A stretch of DNA of 64,000 nucleotides from Halalkalibacter sp. APA_J-10(15). Its GTDB lineage: Bacteria > Bacillota > Bacilli > Bacillales > Bacillaceae_D. Shown here piece by piece: positions 34,925 to 44,045 of the stretch. The stretch covers positions 1-64,000 of the forward strand of contig NZ_JALKEV010000022.1 of the NCBI RefSeq assembly GCF_023017105.1, read 5' to 3'. Position 1 is the stretch's first letter. Each line of letters starts with the position of its first letter. A model generated the notes under the pieces. That model saw only the letters and a program-made list of their open reading frames with translations. It was not told the origin of the DNA and made no database searches. The translations under genes were made by a program, and so were the position numbers.

Positions 34925-36052
34925 TCATTCGTTCATGTCTTTTGTCTGTAGCTTTTCCCACTCGATGCTTACAAGAAGTAATGGAGCTACCCCCATTAAA
35001 TCATCACTAACGATTTGCTCATTCATATAATAATCGTAGGAGCCATCACGATATTTTGGGTGTCCACCTAATCCAGCCCCTTTACAAATTTGGTGCAAAT
35101 GTATACCTCTATCATCTTCGGTTACGAAATGATCCAAAATCCCTTTGTATGCTTTTGCTACGGCCTTTGCATCAATCCCAGATAAATAACCTAAACGTAT
35201 CCCTTTTGCAATCGCATACGTTATCATACATGAACCAGATGCTTCTAAATAATTGCGTTCTCTTCCATTTTGATCCATCACTTGGTACCATAACCCTGTT
35301 TCTTGATCCTGAACATGTAAAATCGCATGAACCATCCGTTCAAATATTCCTAATATTTGACCACGTTTATGATGGTCCTTCGGAAAATGCTCAAGCGAAT
35401 CGACAATAGCCATTGAATACCATCCAACTGCCCTGCCCCATACATGAGGGGATCTACCCGTTTTCTGGTCGCACCAACGTTGTTCACAGCTTTCATCCCA
35501 AGCATGATGCAAAAGACCATTCTGAGGATTTCTTGTATTTTTTTCAATGGATAGGATTTGATTAGCGACGTCATCAAATCCAGTGGGAATCTCAAATTCC
35601 TTTGAATATTCTGCGAGGAAAGGAGACGACATGTATACGCCATCTAACCACATCTGAAATGGATAAATCTTCTTATGCCAAAATCCTCCCTCACTCGTGC
35701 GTGGCTGTCCTTTTAATTGTGTATACAATAAATCTAAAGCTTTTTTATATTTACTATCTTTCGTCTTTCGCCAAAGATTAAAGACATTTTTCCCTTCATT
35801 AATATGATCTAAATTATATTCATCCAAAGAATATCCCTTAATCGTTCCATCTTCTCTTATAAATAAATCGAGGTGTCGCCTGACGACCTCATGATAGCGC
35901 TCATCCTTTTCCCACTCTGATAACCAATCAAATGCTTTTAAAGCCATTCCTGCTACATAACCCCATTTATTCGCCATCTTAGGGTGATAGCCATCTACAA
36001 ATTGAGATTGAATGGAGTCTGCAATCTTTACTGACAAACTAGTTGAATTCAT
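34925..36052 (-). CDS. yteR: GH105 unsaturated rhamnogalacturonyl hydrolase (YteR/YesR-like)
   Basis: A cytoplasmic alpha6/alpha6-barrel protein of 375 residues. Asp137 in PFQMWLDGVYM matches the catalytic Asp143 of YteR. HAWDES and HVWGRAVGW are further GH105 signatures. It removes the unsaturated galacturonic acid from rhamnogalacturonan fragments made by rhamnogalacturonan lyases. The ATG has an AAGGAG site. It belongs to the operon with the six-hairpin protein upstream and GH95 downstream. A 70-base hairpin repeat lies in its 179-base leader, so it may also have its own promoter. The gene name reflects family resemblance; YesR is the alternative. Confidence 0.88.
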   Translation of the reverse strand: MNSTSLSVKIADSIQSQFVDGYHPKMANKWGYVAGMALKAFDWLSEWEKDERYHEVVRRHLDLFIREDGTIKGYSLDEYNLDHINEGKNVFNLWRKTKDSKYKKALDLLYTQLKGQPRTSEGGFWHKKIYPFQMWLDGVYMSSPFLAEYSKEFEIPTGFDDVANQILSIEKNTRNPQNGLLHHAWDESCEQRWCDQKTGRSPHVWGRAVGWYSMAIVDSLEHFPKDHHKRGQILGIFERMVHAILHVQDQETGLWYQVMDQNGRERNYLEASGSCMITYAIAKGIRLGYLSGIDAKAVAKAYKGILDHFVTEDDRGIHLHQICKGAGLGGHPKYRDGSYDYYMNEQIVSDDLMGVAPLLLVSIEWEKLQTKDMNE

Positions 36053-36110
36053 AAAAAAACTCCTTTTTTCTTAATTACGTTGTGCGGAGACGTTACAATG
36101 GTTTTAAATT

Positions 36111-36182
36111 TTTCTGAAAATGTTTTTTTCAGAAACACGCGTAACGAGCGGAACCGTTACTCTTCTTTGAATCTGCCCATAC
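36111..36182 (-). repeat. Hairpin-tail intergenic repeat, copy 2
   Basis: TTTCTGAAAA pairs with TTTTCAGAAA and is followed by ACGCGTAACGAGCGGAACCG and TACTCTTCTTTGA. It aligns along its whole length with 8995-9060. Confidence 0.6.
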
Positions 36183-36231
36183 GTCTATGATTCCGCCCAC
36201 AGCTTCCTCGATTCTAACGTAATATAAATAC

Positions 36232-38289
36232 CTATAAATACGAATGAATGTCCTGCCACTCCACCGTCCACTCACCATTGTTAGGAAAACCACTACACTC
36301 CTTTTCAGGAGAGCCTTCCCAGCCACAAATCATCATCGCAACAGCTGTTAATAAACCCCCATTACCCGGGAGATAAGCGGTTAAACCTGGTCGCTGATAA
36401 TTATGCCCATTTACTAGATACGTATTTTTTGTTGCATCCATTAGTAAGAAATCTATCGCTAATTCCTTTTCTCCTAATCGTGCAGCTGTCATTGCACACA
36501 TCGGAAAATCCCATCCCCAAGAGGATTCCCAATCCCATTCTTCTCGCACCTTGAATAATGTATTTCTCATGATATTTACATCCACTAGCTTGCCGGGCAG
36601 GATTCCAAATGCTCCAAGCATAGAAGGATGATCGTGATTTTTCTCTGTAAATGTTTGTGGACAATTTTCGTGAGCAAGGTAAACCCCATCTTTGTGAGGG
36701 AGCGGTGTCATCAAACGAGATACTTTCGTCCAATCTGGATTTCCTTCTATATTTAGTCGTTTTGCCCATTCAATTGCTAGCTCAAGTCCATACTTCCAAT
36801 ATTCTACTTCGTACGGTGGATTTAAGCTGTCATTCATCTGATGGCATTCCTGTGCAGGAATGAGCGGTGGTCCTAATACATAAGCCTCTTTCTCTTCGTC
36901 CCAATGTGCGAAAGAGACCATAAAATCTGCTGACTCAAATACGATTGATTGATACTTCTCTAAAACAGACTTTGATTGGGTTGCCCTGTAGAGCCATTCA
37001 GATAAAGCAATTGGATGCGGTTGCTGCCAAATGAGACCAGGAGCTACAGGAGAAGGAGTTTGAATCCCATTATAGCCAACCATTTTGGGCCATCTAGCTC
37101 CTTTATATCCTTGTGAGTGAGCTAATTCTCTTGCTTTATCTAGAATCGTTTCATACCAATCCATACTTCTTTCTAGTAAATCAGGACGATTCCATAATGG
37201 GAAATGAGAGGCATGCCACCAATGCATTTCTAAATGGAATTTTCCAAACCAACTATTATACATAAATCCTGTCTCTTGTGGAGGAAGAGAACCACCACAA
37301 TGAACAGCACATAAATACTGTGATAAAATCACTCGACGTTCCAATTCAAACGCCCTCTGATCCGTACTACGTGAGAAATCAGCACAACCACCTTGCAGCC
37401 AAAAATTCCCCCAGTACTTCTCACTTGCTTTTAGTACCTCGTTAAAAGCAGAGTTCGAGCTTTTGGACTGCTTTGAGGAAAAATGTAATGTGAACTCTAG
37501 CTCATTTGTCTGATTACTAGGTAACAACGTAAATTCATGGGTATCTGTTTGTTTTAGTTCTCCCTCACTCCAGTTCCATTGAACAAAGTAGACATCATCA
37601 TCCATCCTTCTTTGTAGAAGTTCCGTATTTTTATCTACACATTTCATTGTTGAATCATGTCTATCCTTATGATCATAATCTGGAAAAATAGACTTTGACC
37701 AACTCGTATGTGTCATATCTGGATTAGAAAATAAGGTAAATACCTCGAGACGTTTATCTTTCATTAAAGGAGAGACAACCTTCACCCCTATTTCATCACG
37801 ATGTGGATGACAAACGGTTATCACTTCCACTGGTACTTCTTCTACTAAAAATTCGCTATGCAATGTTCCAGTCCACAGCTTCAACGTTTGATTGATTTGT
37901 GTCATTTGATTGATCTCAACTTCCTTTCCCAACTTTGAAAGAAAACGAAAGGAAATCCGCCCAAGCTGCAATCTATGTGGATTTTGCCTTAACCAATGAT
38001 AGGCATCTTCCTTATCCTCAGGTTTCATCGGATAATCGACATTTCTTCCATAGGTCTCAAAAGATTGATAACGAATATCTTCATTTGTATAAACGTTTTT
38101 TCCCTTTGTATAATGCCAGCCCCAATTTGATTGTGTACTAAGTGGAGCATCATAAGATTTTGGAAAGGATTGCAGCCCTGTGAAGTCAACACTAAAACCA
38201 AAATCACCATTTCCAAGCGATAGTGGAGCATTTGATTCCACTTTTGTTATGTGGGGATTATGTCTTTCTATCACTTCTTTTTTATTCAT
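36232..38289 (-). CDS. Six-hairpin glycosidase-like protein (GH65/GH95-like fold)
   Basis: A cytoplasmic protein of about 685 residues. An N-terminal beta-sandwich (NAPLSLGNGDFGFSVDFTG) precedes an alpha6/alpha6 barrel with YNSWFGKFHLEMHWWHASHF, then GARWPKMVGYNG and NRPDLLERSMDWYETIL. These patterns occur in uncharacterised clan GH-L/GH65-like proteins, often next to GH105 and GH95 genes. A glycosidase acting on rhamnogalacturonan oligosaccharides is inferred; I cannot assign a CAZy family. The ATG at 38289 is preferred because GAGGTG precedes it; the ATG at 38301 has no site. The upstream regulator gene ends 37 bases before it. Confidence 0.65.
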   Translation of the reverse strand: MNKKEVIERHNPHITKVESNAPLSLGNGDFGFSVDFTGLQSFPKSYDAPLSTQSNWGWHYTKGKNVYTNEDIRYQSFETYGRNVDYPMKPEDKEDAYHWLRQNPHRLQLGRISFRFLSKLGKEVEINQMTQINQTLKLWTGTLHSEFLVEEVPVEVITVCHPHRDEIGVKVVSPLMKDKRLEVFTLFSNPDMTHTSWSKSIFPDYDHKDRHDSTMKCVDKNTELLQRRMDDDVYFVQWNWSEGELKQTDTHEFTLLPSNQTNELEFTLHFSSKQSKSSNSAFNEVLKASEKYWGNFWLQGGCADFSRSTDQRAFELERRVILSQYLCAVHCGGSLPPQETGFMYNSWFGKFHLEMHWWHASHFPLWNRPDLLERSMDWYETILDKARELAHSQGYKGARWPKMVGYNGIQTPSPVAPGLIWQQPHPIALSEWLYRATQSKSVLEKYQSIVFESADFMVSFAHWDEEKEAYVLGPPLIPAQECHQMNDSLNPPYEVEYWKYGLELAIEWAKRLNIEGNPDWTKVSRLMTPLPHKDGVYLAHENCPQTFTEKNHDHPSMLGAFGILPGKLVDVNIMRNTLFKVREEWDWESSWGWDFPMCAMTAARLGEKELAIDFLLMDATKNTYLVNGHNYQRPGLTAYLPGNGGLLTAVAMMICGWEGSPEKECSGFPNNGEWTVEWQDIHSYL

Positions 38290-38326
38290 ATCACACCTCA
38301 TTCTAATTCACATCGTTATTCTCAAC

Positions 38327-40600
38327 TCATTTATCAGTTCCGTATTTAAGTTGTCCTCTATATTTTCCAGGTGTTATATTTTTATATTTTCTAAAGACCC
38401 GTATAAAACTGTTCTCATGTTGATACCCGACTTCAATGGCTATATCTGATATTTTTTTATCTGTTTTTAACAGCAGTTCTTTGGCATGCTCTACTCTTAG
38501 CCTCGTAAAATACCCATAAATCGTGTCATTCATTTGCTCCTTAAATATTTGACTGGCTAAACTAACACTTATCTGGACTGAATCAGCTATTTCCTGAATC
38601 CCAATAGGCTCCTTTAAATGACATTTCATAAACTCAATCATTTGGTTACATACAATATATTCCTTTTGCTGTTGAGTAACTTTAAAGCCTTCTGATAAAG
38701 TAGTAGCCTGACTTTGTAAGCGTTTTTCTATATCCGCTAAATCCATAGTTAGAAATCGTTCGATTATTTGTTGATCAATCTCTTCTGTACTACTTATAGA
38801 AAGACGCTGCATTCGTTCTTCTATTTTTCCTAAAAAAGAAATAGCCTTAATAGGGTTATATTTATTTTCATTTATCTCGTTTACTAATGAAGTAATCATA
38901 TTGCTTGCACTTGATGTGTTTCCTGATTGAATGATCTCGATTAAATTCTCAATCTTTTCTTCGTTTAACTGCGATTTATTTTTAGTAAAGCTTCTAAATT
39001 CATCATAAGTAATGAAGCTACCGTACCCTTTGTAAGCTCTTATCGTAAGTACTTCCCTAGCCTCAATCATGAAACGCTCTAACTCTCCTATATCAGACCC
39101 TACTCTACTAACCCCAATCGAGATACTAAAACCTAATAATTCTTCAACTAAGGTAACCGCTTTCAATAAACAAGTGCTTAAGCTTGTTAATTCGCTCTCT
39201 TCATATAATAAAAGAGCTATTTTATCTTTTCCTAAATCCGCGCATTCACAACGACCGAGGGGAGTCAGTACTTCAGATACGATATTTGTTAATGCGAATT
39301 TTAATAATGGGTGGTCTGGCTCCGGAAACTTCTTTACCCATTCATAATAGTGATCAATTGAGATCATGACGATAACATAAGGCTTGTTTGTCCACTCTTG
39401 ATAATATAGCGTCCACTTCTCATAAACATCTTCTTTATTTTTTATATTTCCTAAATAAATGTCATTAAAAAATTTAGATGTAGCTTCCATCTTGACCTTT
39501 TGTACCATTCGTGATAAATATGTGTGATCACTTATTAAATCAACTGCTAAGTTTTCTAAATGAGTTAAATCACCCATTTCCATGTTGTTGTCTTTCACAT
39601 TAAATAACTTTTTAATTCGCCTTATCGGTTTAAACAATTGATTATGAATATAAATAATGACCATTAAACCTAGGCATAGGGCAATGAGTGACACTAAAAA
39701 AACAACATTTCTAATTGTTTTTGATTTCGCTAGTAAGCTATCTTGAGATACTAAAGAGACATAATTCCATCCTGTTAGTGAAGAAGTCATCATTGTCCCC
39801 AATAATTTTTGATCCTCATATAAAAATTCACTTATCTCGTTTGCATCTAACTCTTGCAAAATTTCATCAATCGGTACAAATCCGAAAGAATGATTAGGCT
39901 TCGTAAATAAGACTTCATTTTGTTTGTCAGCGATAAACCACATGCTATTAATTGCCGAGCTATCTGAGGGATTTAATTTGGAAAATACCTCATCTTCCTC
40001 AAGGTTTATGGCAATAACCCCCATTAAGGAATTATTTATCTTTATTTTTCTAAATAATGTGATTTCTGAAATTGTTGAATTCTCCGATTTTATTACTTCT
40101 CTTTTCTTCACAACCATTGTTTCCAATTCAAATTCATTTAGATCTTCTATCCAGTGTGAATCGATAAAATTAATACGATTGGAGCTATACCCTTGTGGCA
40201 TCGATACAAAGCTGTCATTATTGATATCATAAATATAAATACTTTTAATATACGGAGAGTTTTTAATAACCGTTGAGAATAATTGATAGATTCTCGTAAT
40301 ATTATCATACGAATTTTGATTTGCGCTTTTCAGAAATTCATGAACACTCGGTTCAAGAGAAAGATTAATAGCCGTCTTATTGGTTTCTGAAATGTATGAA
40401 TCAATTAGCTCCATACTTATATGAAGCATTTGCTGTTGAGGTTCATGTAATTGCTCCTGCAAAACAGATTTAGAAGAATAATAGGAAGTGAAGCCGACAA
40501 TGAGAGTAATGATAAAAATGGATAAACTTACAAGAAGCACCAATCTTGTTTGTGTATTTTTCCATATTTGTTTCGGCCAAATAAAAAGTCGGTGGAGCAT
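38327..40600 (-). CDS. ytdP: Membrane-bound AraC-family regulator, YtdP/YesS type
   Basis: A protein of 757 residues. A membrane helix at about 19-41 and another near 290-312 bracket an extracellular Cache-like sensor. A cytoplasmic linker with a degenerate GGDEF-like fold follows (GFSISIGVSRVGSDIGELER; ITYDEFRSF), and the C-terminal 100 residues are an AraC double helix-turn-helix (IADSVQISVSLASQIFKEQM; VGYQHENSFIRVFRKYKNIT). This one-component architecture is that of YtdP and YesS in B. subtilis, regulators of rhamnogalacturonan use. It would sense the sugar or lipoprotein outside and activate the surrounding genes directly. AAGGAGGG precedes the ATG. Confidence 0.85.
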   Translation of the reverse strand: MLHRLFIWPKQIWKNTQTRLVLLVSLSIFIITLIVGFTSYYSSKSVLQEQLHEPQQQMLHISMELIDSYISETNKTAINLSLEPSVHEFLKSANQNSYDNITRIYQLFSTVIKNSPYIKSIYIYDINNDSFVSMPQGYSSNRINFIDSHWIEDLNEFELETMVVKKREVIKSENSTISEITLFRKIKINNSLMGVIAINLEEDEVFSKLNPSDSSAINSMWFIADKQNEVLFTKPNHSFGFVPIDEILQELDANEISEFLYEDQKLLGTMMTSSLTGWNYVSLVSQDSLLAKSKTIRNVVFLVSLIALCLGLMVIIYIHNQLFKPIRRIKKLFNVKDNNMEMGDLTHLENLAVDLISDHTYLSRMVQKVKMEATSKFFNDIYLGNIKNKEDVYEKWTLYYQEWTNKPYVIVMISIDHYYEWVKKFPEPDHPLLKFALTNIVSEVLTPLGRCECADLGKDKIALLLYEESELTSLSTCLLKAVTLVEELLGFSISIGVSRVGSDIGELERFMIEAREVLTIRAYKGYGSFITYDEFRSFTKNKSQLNEEKIENLIEIIQSGNTSSASNMITSLVNEINENKYNPIKAISFLGKIEERMQRLSISSTEEIDQQIIERFLTMDLADIEKRLQSQATTLSEGFKVTQQQKEYIVCNQMIEFMKCHLKEPIGIQEIADSVQISVSLASQIFKEQMNDTIYGYFTRLRVEHAKELLLKTDKKISDIAIEVGYQHENSFIRVFRKYKNITPGKYRGQLKYGTDK

Positions 40601-40856
40601 GTATTTTCCCTCCTTTTTTTAAAATTACACCACACTCCCACTTTACTCCTTTTTATTCTTCCATATTTTTTTGATTCTCTACTTCTTCTTCTGCAAGCAT
40701 AACCATTCCGATCCCAATTGGGTCCATTTCCTTGGAAGGTCATATTAGATTGACATTCAATTGCTTATCAATTGCTCGATCTCATAACCCATACCAGCCT
40801 TTTACCACTACTGAACGATACGACTTATTATCTTTATATATTTTGATTGACTAAAT

Positions 40857-42167
40857 TTATGCTTTGCTTTGTTGTTTTAATCCATTTAAAATCTCATGAA
40901 TTAAAATGGGCCGATGCTCTTTCACCGATCTCCAAATCGCTTCACCTGTTGCAACCGAGTAAGCACCGTCTATAGCACCTGATAATAATTGAAATGGCTT
41001 GTGTTTGCTTTCTCCCAAAAAAATATCTTCTAGTAAAAGAGGATCTCCTCCACCATGTCCACCTTCTCTATGAACAACATGAATCGTTTCCTTAGACCCA
41101 AACAAAGGGAAGTAATCAATCGTTTGAACTGGAGTAGGAAAAGGCGTACGTTTTGGTGCATGATATTCCATTGTCTCAATCCTTCCCTTTGTTCCATTTA
41201 TCGCTAAGCGGTATCCTTCATACGGAAGGGAAAAATTAACTGAGTAGCTAAGTAAAGCACCTTCGCTATATTTAATCGTGGCACTATACGTATCTTCAAT
41301 ATCAATATCTCCATCAAAAATACATCTGTCTGGACGATAGTTTGTATATGGGTATGTTTGATTTTCGTCTTCAAGTGATCCAAGATGGTCATCTGGTACG
41401 TTTACCGCCTTTTGTCTTCTATTCCACCTAGCATAATATGAGCACTCTTCCGTATAACTACATGTACCGCAATATCTCCCGTCCTTTTCCTCCGCTGGGT
41501 TCCACTCTCCATTTGCACCATAGTAATGAAGAGCACCATAAGCAAATGCTTCAACAGGTGTTTGATTGATCCACCAATTCACTAAATCAAAATGATGTGT
41601 ACATTTATGAATGGACAACCCTCCTGAAATGTCTCGATATCGATTCCATCGTTTAAAATAACTAGAACCATGATGTGTATCAAGATACCAATTCAAATCG
41701 ATCGATGTAATCCTCCCTAGCTTTCCCTCCAAAATTAATTCCTTTATTTTTGTATGGATAGGTGCATATCGATAATTAAAGGTCACGATCACTTTACCGT
41801 GACTTGCTTTTTCTGCCTCTATGATTCTTTTGCAATCTAAACCAGTCGTGGCCATTGGCTTCTCAGTAATAACGTCTAAATGATTCGTTAAAGCACGCAC
41901 AATATACCTTGCATGTGTATCATCTCTACCCGCAACAATGACAACATCTGGCTTTGTTTCTACAATCATCTGATCAAATTCAGATTCATTGTAGGTTTTA
42001 ACATGCGAATGTTCTGGAAATCTAGTACGAAAAGTAGTAAAACGTAACGGATCACAATCTAATAAACCGACTAGTTCACAGGTAGACGAAAATTCTGTCA
42101 GTATCGGCATAACAAACATACCTAATGCCCTTCCGCTAACTCCACAAATCACATACTTCTTTCTCAA
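40857..42167 (-). CDS. yteT: Gfo/Idh/MocA-family oxidoreductase (YteT-like)
   Basis: A protein of 436 residues read from TTG at 42167, preceded by GGAATGGAG at correct spacing; the open frame extends upstream but without a site and into a dispersed repeat. A Rossmann domain begins KKYVICGVSGRALGMF, and the EKP motif is present in VITEKPMATTG. GGLSIHKCTHHFDLVNWW marks the catalytic His region. A cysteine-rich insert (YCGTCSYTEEC) is unusual and could bind metal. It likely oxidises or reduces a sugar such as galacturonate or rhamnose in the cytoplasm. It matches the position of YteT in the B. subtilis yte cluster. Confidence 0.82.
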   Translation of the reverse strand: MRKKYVICGVSGRALGMFVMPILTEFSSTCELVGLLDCDPLRFTTFRTRFPEHSHVKTYNESEFDQMIVETKPDVVIVAGRDDTHARYIVRALTNHLDVITEKPMATTGLDCKRIIEAEKASHGKVIVTFNYRYAPIHTKIKELILEGKLGRITSIDLNWYLDTHHGSSYFKRWNRYRDISGGLSIHKCTHHFDLVNWWINQTPVEAFAYGALHYYGANGEWNPAEEKDGRYCGTCSYTEECSYYARWNRRQKAVNVPDDHLGSLEDENQTYPYTNYRPDRCIFDGDIDIEDTYSATIKYSEGALLSYSVNFSLPYEGYRLAINGTKGRIETMEYHAPKRTPFPTPVQTIDYFPLFGSKETIHVVHREGGHGGGDPLLLEDIFLGESKHKPFQLLSGAIDGAYSVATGEAIWRSVKEHRPILIHEILNGLKQQSKA

Positions 42168-42231
42168 ATAACTCCATTCCTTTCTATGTTTGATAGAAAG
42201 AGGTTGTACATGAGAAACCGCACAAATACAG

Positions 42232-42372
42232 ATTGGAGCACATTCACCGCTCCTGAAATACACTTCGCTTTCCGCGGGAAGCTGGTGAGCCTCCTCGTGC
42301 TACGCACTGCGGGGTCTCACCTTTACTTTTCATCCCGCAGGAGTTTACGTATATTTCATCCGCTTCGTTTTT
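42232..42372. repeat. Structured Bacillaceae-type intergenic repeat
   Basis: A GC-rich stretch in AT-rich surroundings, from CGCTCCTGAAATACACTTCG to the CATCCGCTTCG end. It contains CTTTCCGCGGG, a GGTGAGCC(TCCTCG)...GCACTGCGGGGTCTCACC stem (GGTGAG/CTCACC) and CCCGCAGGAG, which pairs back with the CCGCGGG arm. From memory, very similar elements are scattered in Bacillaceae genomes. It sits between the YteT-like and binding-protein genes. Confidence 0.6.
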
Positions 42373-42431
42373 AAATTGGTCGGATTCTCAGCTAAACACT
42401 TTTGTTATGTTCCAGCCTCTTTCAACCATTA

Positions 42432-43973
42432 TCAATTTAACCGTTCGTACCATTCTTGAACTCGTTCTGTAACCTCATCTCCTCCTGAGCTATACCACCT
42501 TTCGACAAATTCATCAAATCTATCAATTGGCCACTCTCCAATCACAATCTTCGTTAAATATTCTTGGAAAAGTTTATGAGATTGAATGTCAGAATATCCA
42601 TCATAAACAGTTGAAGGTAAACCATCTCCTGCAATTCTCCTAGCATCAGCTGTACTTACTTCAAAAATATCCATCACCATTTGTTGCTGGTCCTCAGGAA
42701 ATGTTTCATTGATTCGAATATCCATATCTTCTTTTGTCATTAAGTTTCTCATTCCTAATGCAATTGGTGTTTCATCAGTAGCTGCTATCAGAACTTTTTT
42801 TCCATCTTCTACTTTATGTTGCGCTCCTTCAATCCCATATCGGATAAAATCATCATTTTCCTGATCGTAGAAAAAATCTAAGAGCTTTAATGAAGCAATC
42901 GCTTTATCTTCAGACACTTTTGGAATCATCCATTCAGGCTCTCCCATACTTTTTTGTGTAATAAATCCCGTAAATCCATCTACTTTCGGTAGTGGCATTC
43001 CAACAACATAAGCGTCTTCAGCTCCCTGGCGCATCGCTTCATATCTATCTAATAAGTTTGCTGGTAAGTGATACCAACTACCTACTAAATTATTATTTAT
43101 TTTGGCTGTCCACACATCTCCTTTATTTAAGAATGTTTCTTTATCTAATAATTCTTCTTCATACAATTCACGAATAAATATAATCGCTTCCTTCATATTT
43201 TCGGTTACACCAGCATATTGGATTTCACCGTCATATATATCCCATTCAGGATGCCCTTCCCACATTGCAACACCAAACATGGCAAACAAGTGATCCATCC
43301 ATGTACCAAATTCCCTTCCAGACGTTGGAAGCTCATCTTGTTCACCATTTCCATTAGGATCCTGATCACGAAAAGCTATAAGCATTTCTCTATACTCTTC
43401 TAGTGTTTCTGGCATTTCAAGACCAACATTATTTAACCAATCCTGTCTTAATAATGCAGCACGTTCTGGAATCGTATAAACCTTTGGCACATAATAAATT
43501 TTCCCGTCTGGTGTCGCTGCTCGCACGACATCCCACGCTTCTTCAGGTATACTGTTCCATACATGTGGTGCATATTCTGGGAGGAGGTCATCTAATGGAA
43601 GTGCTGCTCCTTGTTGAATTAACGTTCTTTCCATCCCACCAATCGGTCTGAAAATATCTGGGTAATCCTCAGATGCAAATAACATATTTAAATATTCGGT
43701 AGCATCAGAGCCAGCAGGTGGTGTCATCAGCTCATATTCAACTCCTGTTTCTTCCAATACTTGTTGGACATGTGGATCATCACTCCCTGGCAGAACTCCT
43801 TTCGATAAATGGCTTTTAAACACTCGAACATTCTCTATCTTTTCACTGTCTTCTCTTTCTTCATTTGTTGACTGCTGACTGCTCGTATCGGAATTGGAAC
43901 AGCCGACAACTACAAATAACAATAATAATGAAATAATGACCCCAAAACGAATCATTCTTTGACCTGTACTCAT
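42432..43973 (-). CDS. ytcQ: ABC solute-binding lipoprotein (YtcQ/LplA-like)
   Basis: A protein of 513 residues. The signal peptide ends in lipobox VVGC with lipidated Cys25, followed by a Ser/Glu-rich linker. The mature part is a cluster-type sugar-binding fold (PLDDLLPEYAPHVWNSIPEE; ATPDGKIYYVPKVYTIPERA; a calcium-site-like DQDPNGNGEQDELPT near residue 210). It captures oligosaccharides for the two permeases encoded immediately upstream, and no ATPase is present. GGGAGGA precedes the ATG. A one-mismatch cre box lies 38 bases upstream. Together with the YteP-, YtcP-, YtdP-, YteR- and YteT-like neighbours this resembles the B. subtilis rhamnogalacturonan importer. Confidence 0.9.
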   Translation of the reverse strand: MSTGQRMIRFGVIISLLLLFVVVGCSNSDTSSQQSTNEEREDSEKIENVRVFKSHLSKGVLPGSDDPHVQQVLEETGVEYELMTPPAGSDATEYLNMLFASEDYPDIFRPIGGMERTLIQQGAALPLDDLLPEYAPHVWNSIPEEAWDVVRAATPDGKIYYVPKVYTIPERAALLRQDWLNNVGLEMPETLEEYREMLIAFRDQDPNGNGEQDELPTSGREFGTWMDHLFAMFGVAMWEGHPEWDIYDGEIQYAGVTENMKEAIIFIRELYEEELLDKETFLNKGDVWTAKINNNLVGSWYHLPANLLDRYEAMRQGAEDAYVVGMPLPKVDGFTGFITQKSMGEPEWMIPKVSEDKAIASLKLLDFFYDQENDDFIRYGIEGAQHKVEDGKKVLIAATDETPIALGMRNLMTKEDMDIRINETFPEDQQQMVMDIFEVSTADARRIAGDGLPSTVYDGYSDIQSHKLFQEYLTKIVIGEWPIDRFDEFVERWYSSGGDEVTERVQEWYERLN

Positions 43974-44010
43974 TGTTAATCCTCCCTTGTTTTCATTTAT
44001 ATCAAACCAC

Positions 44011-44024
44011 TGTAAGCGGTTTAA
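44011..44024. promoter_or_regulatory. cre-like box before second binding-protein gene
   Basis: TGTAAGCGGTTTAA matches the cre consensus at all fixed positions except the penultimate C. It lies in the 72-base gap between permease and lipoprotein genes, the same relative site as the cre box at 21193. Confidence 0.5.
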
Positions 44025-44045
44025 TATTTCATCACTTAAAAGAAA

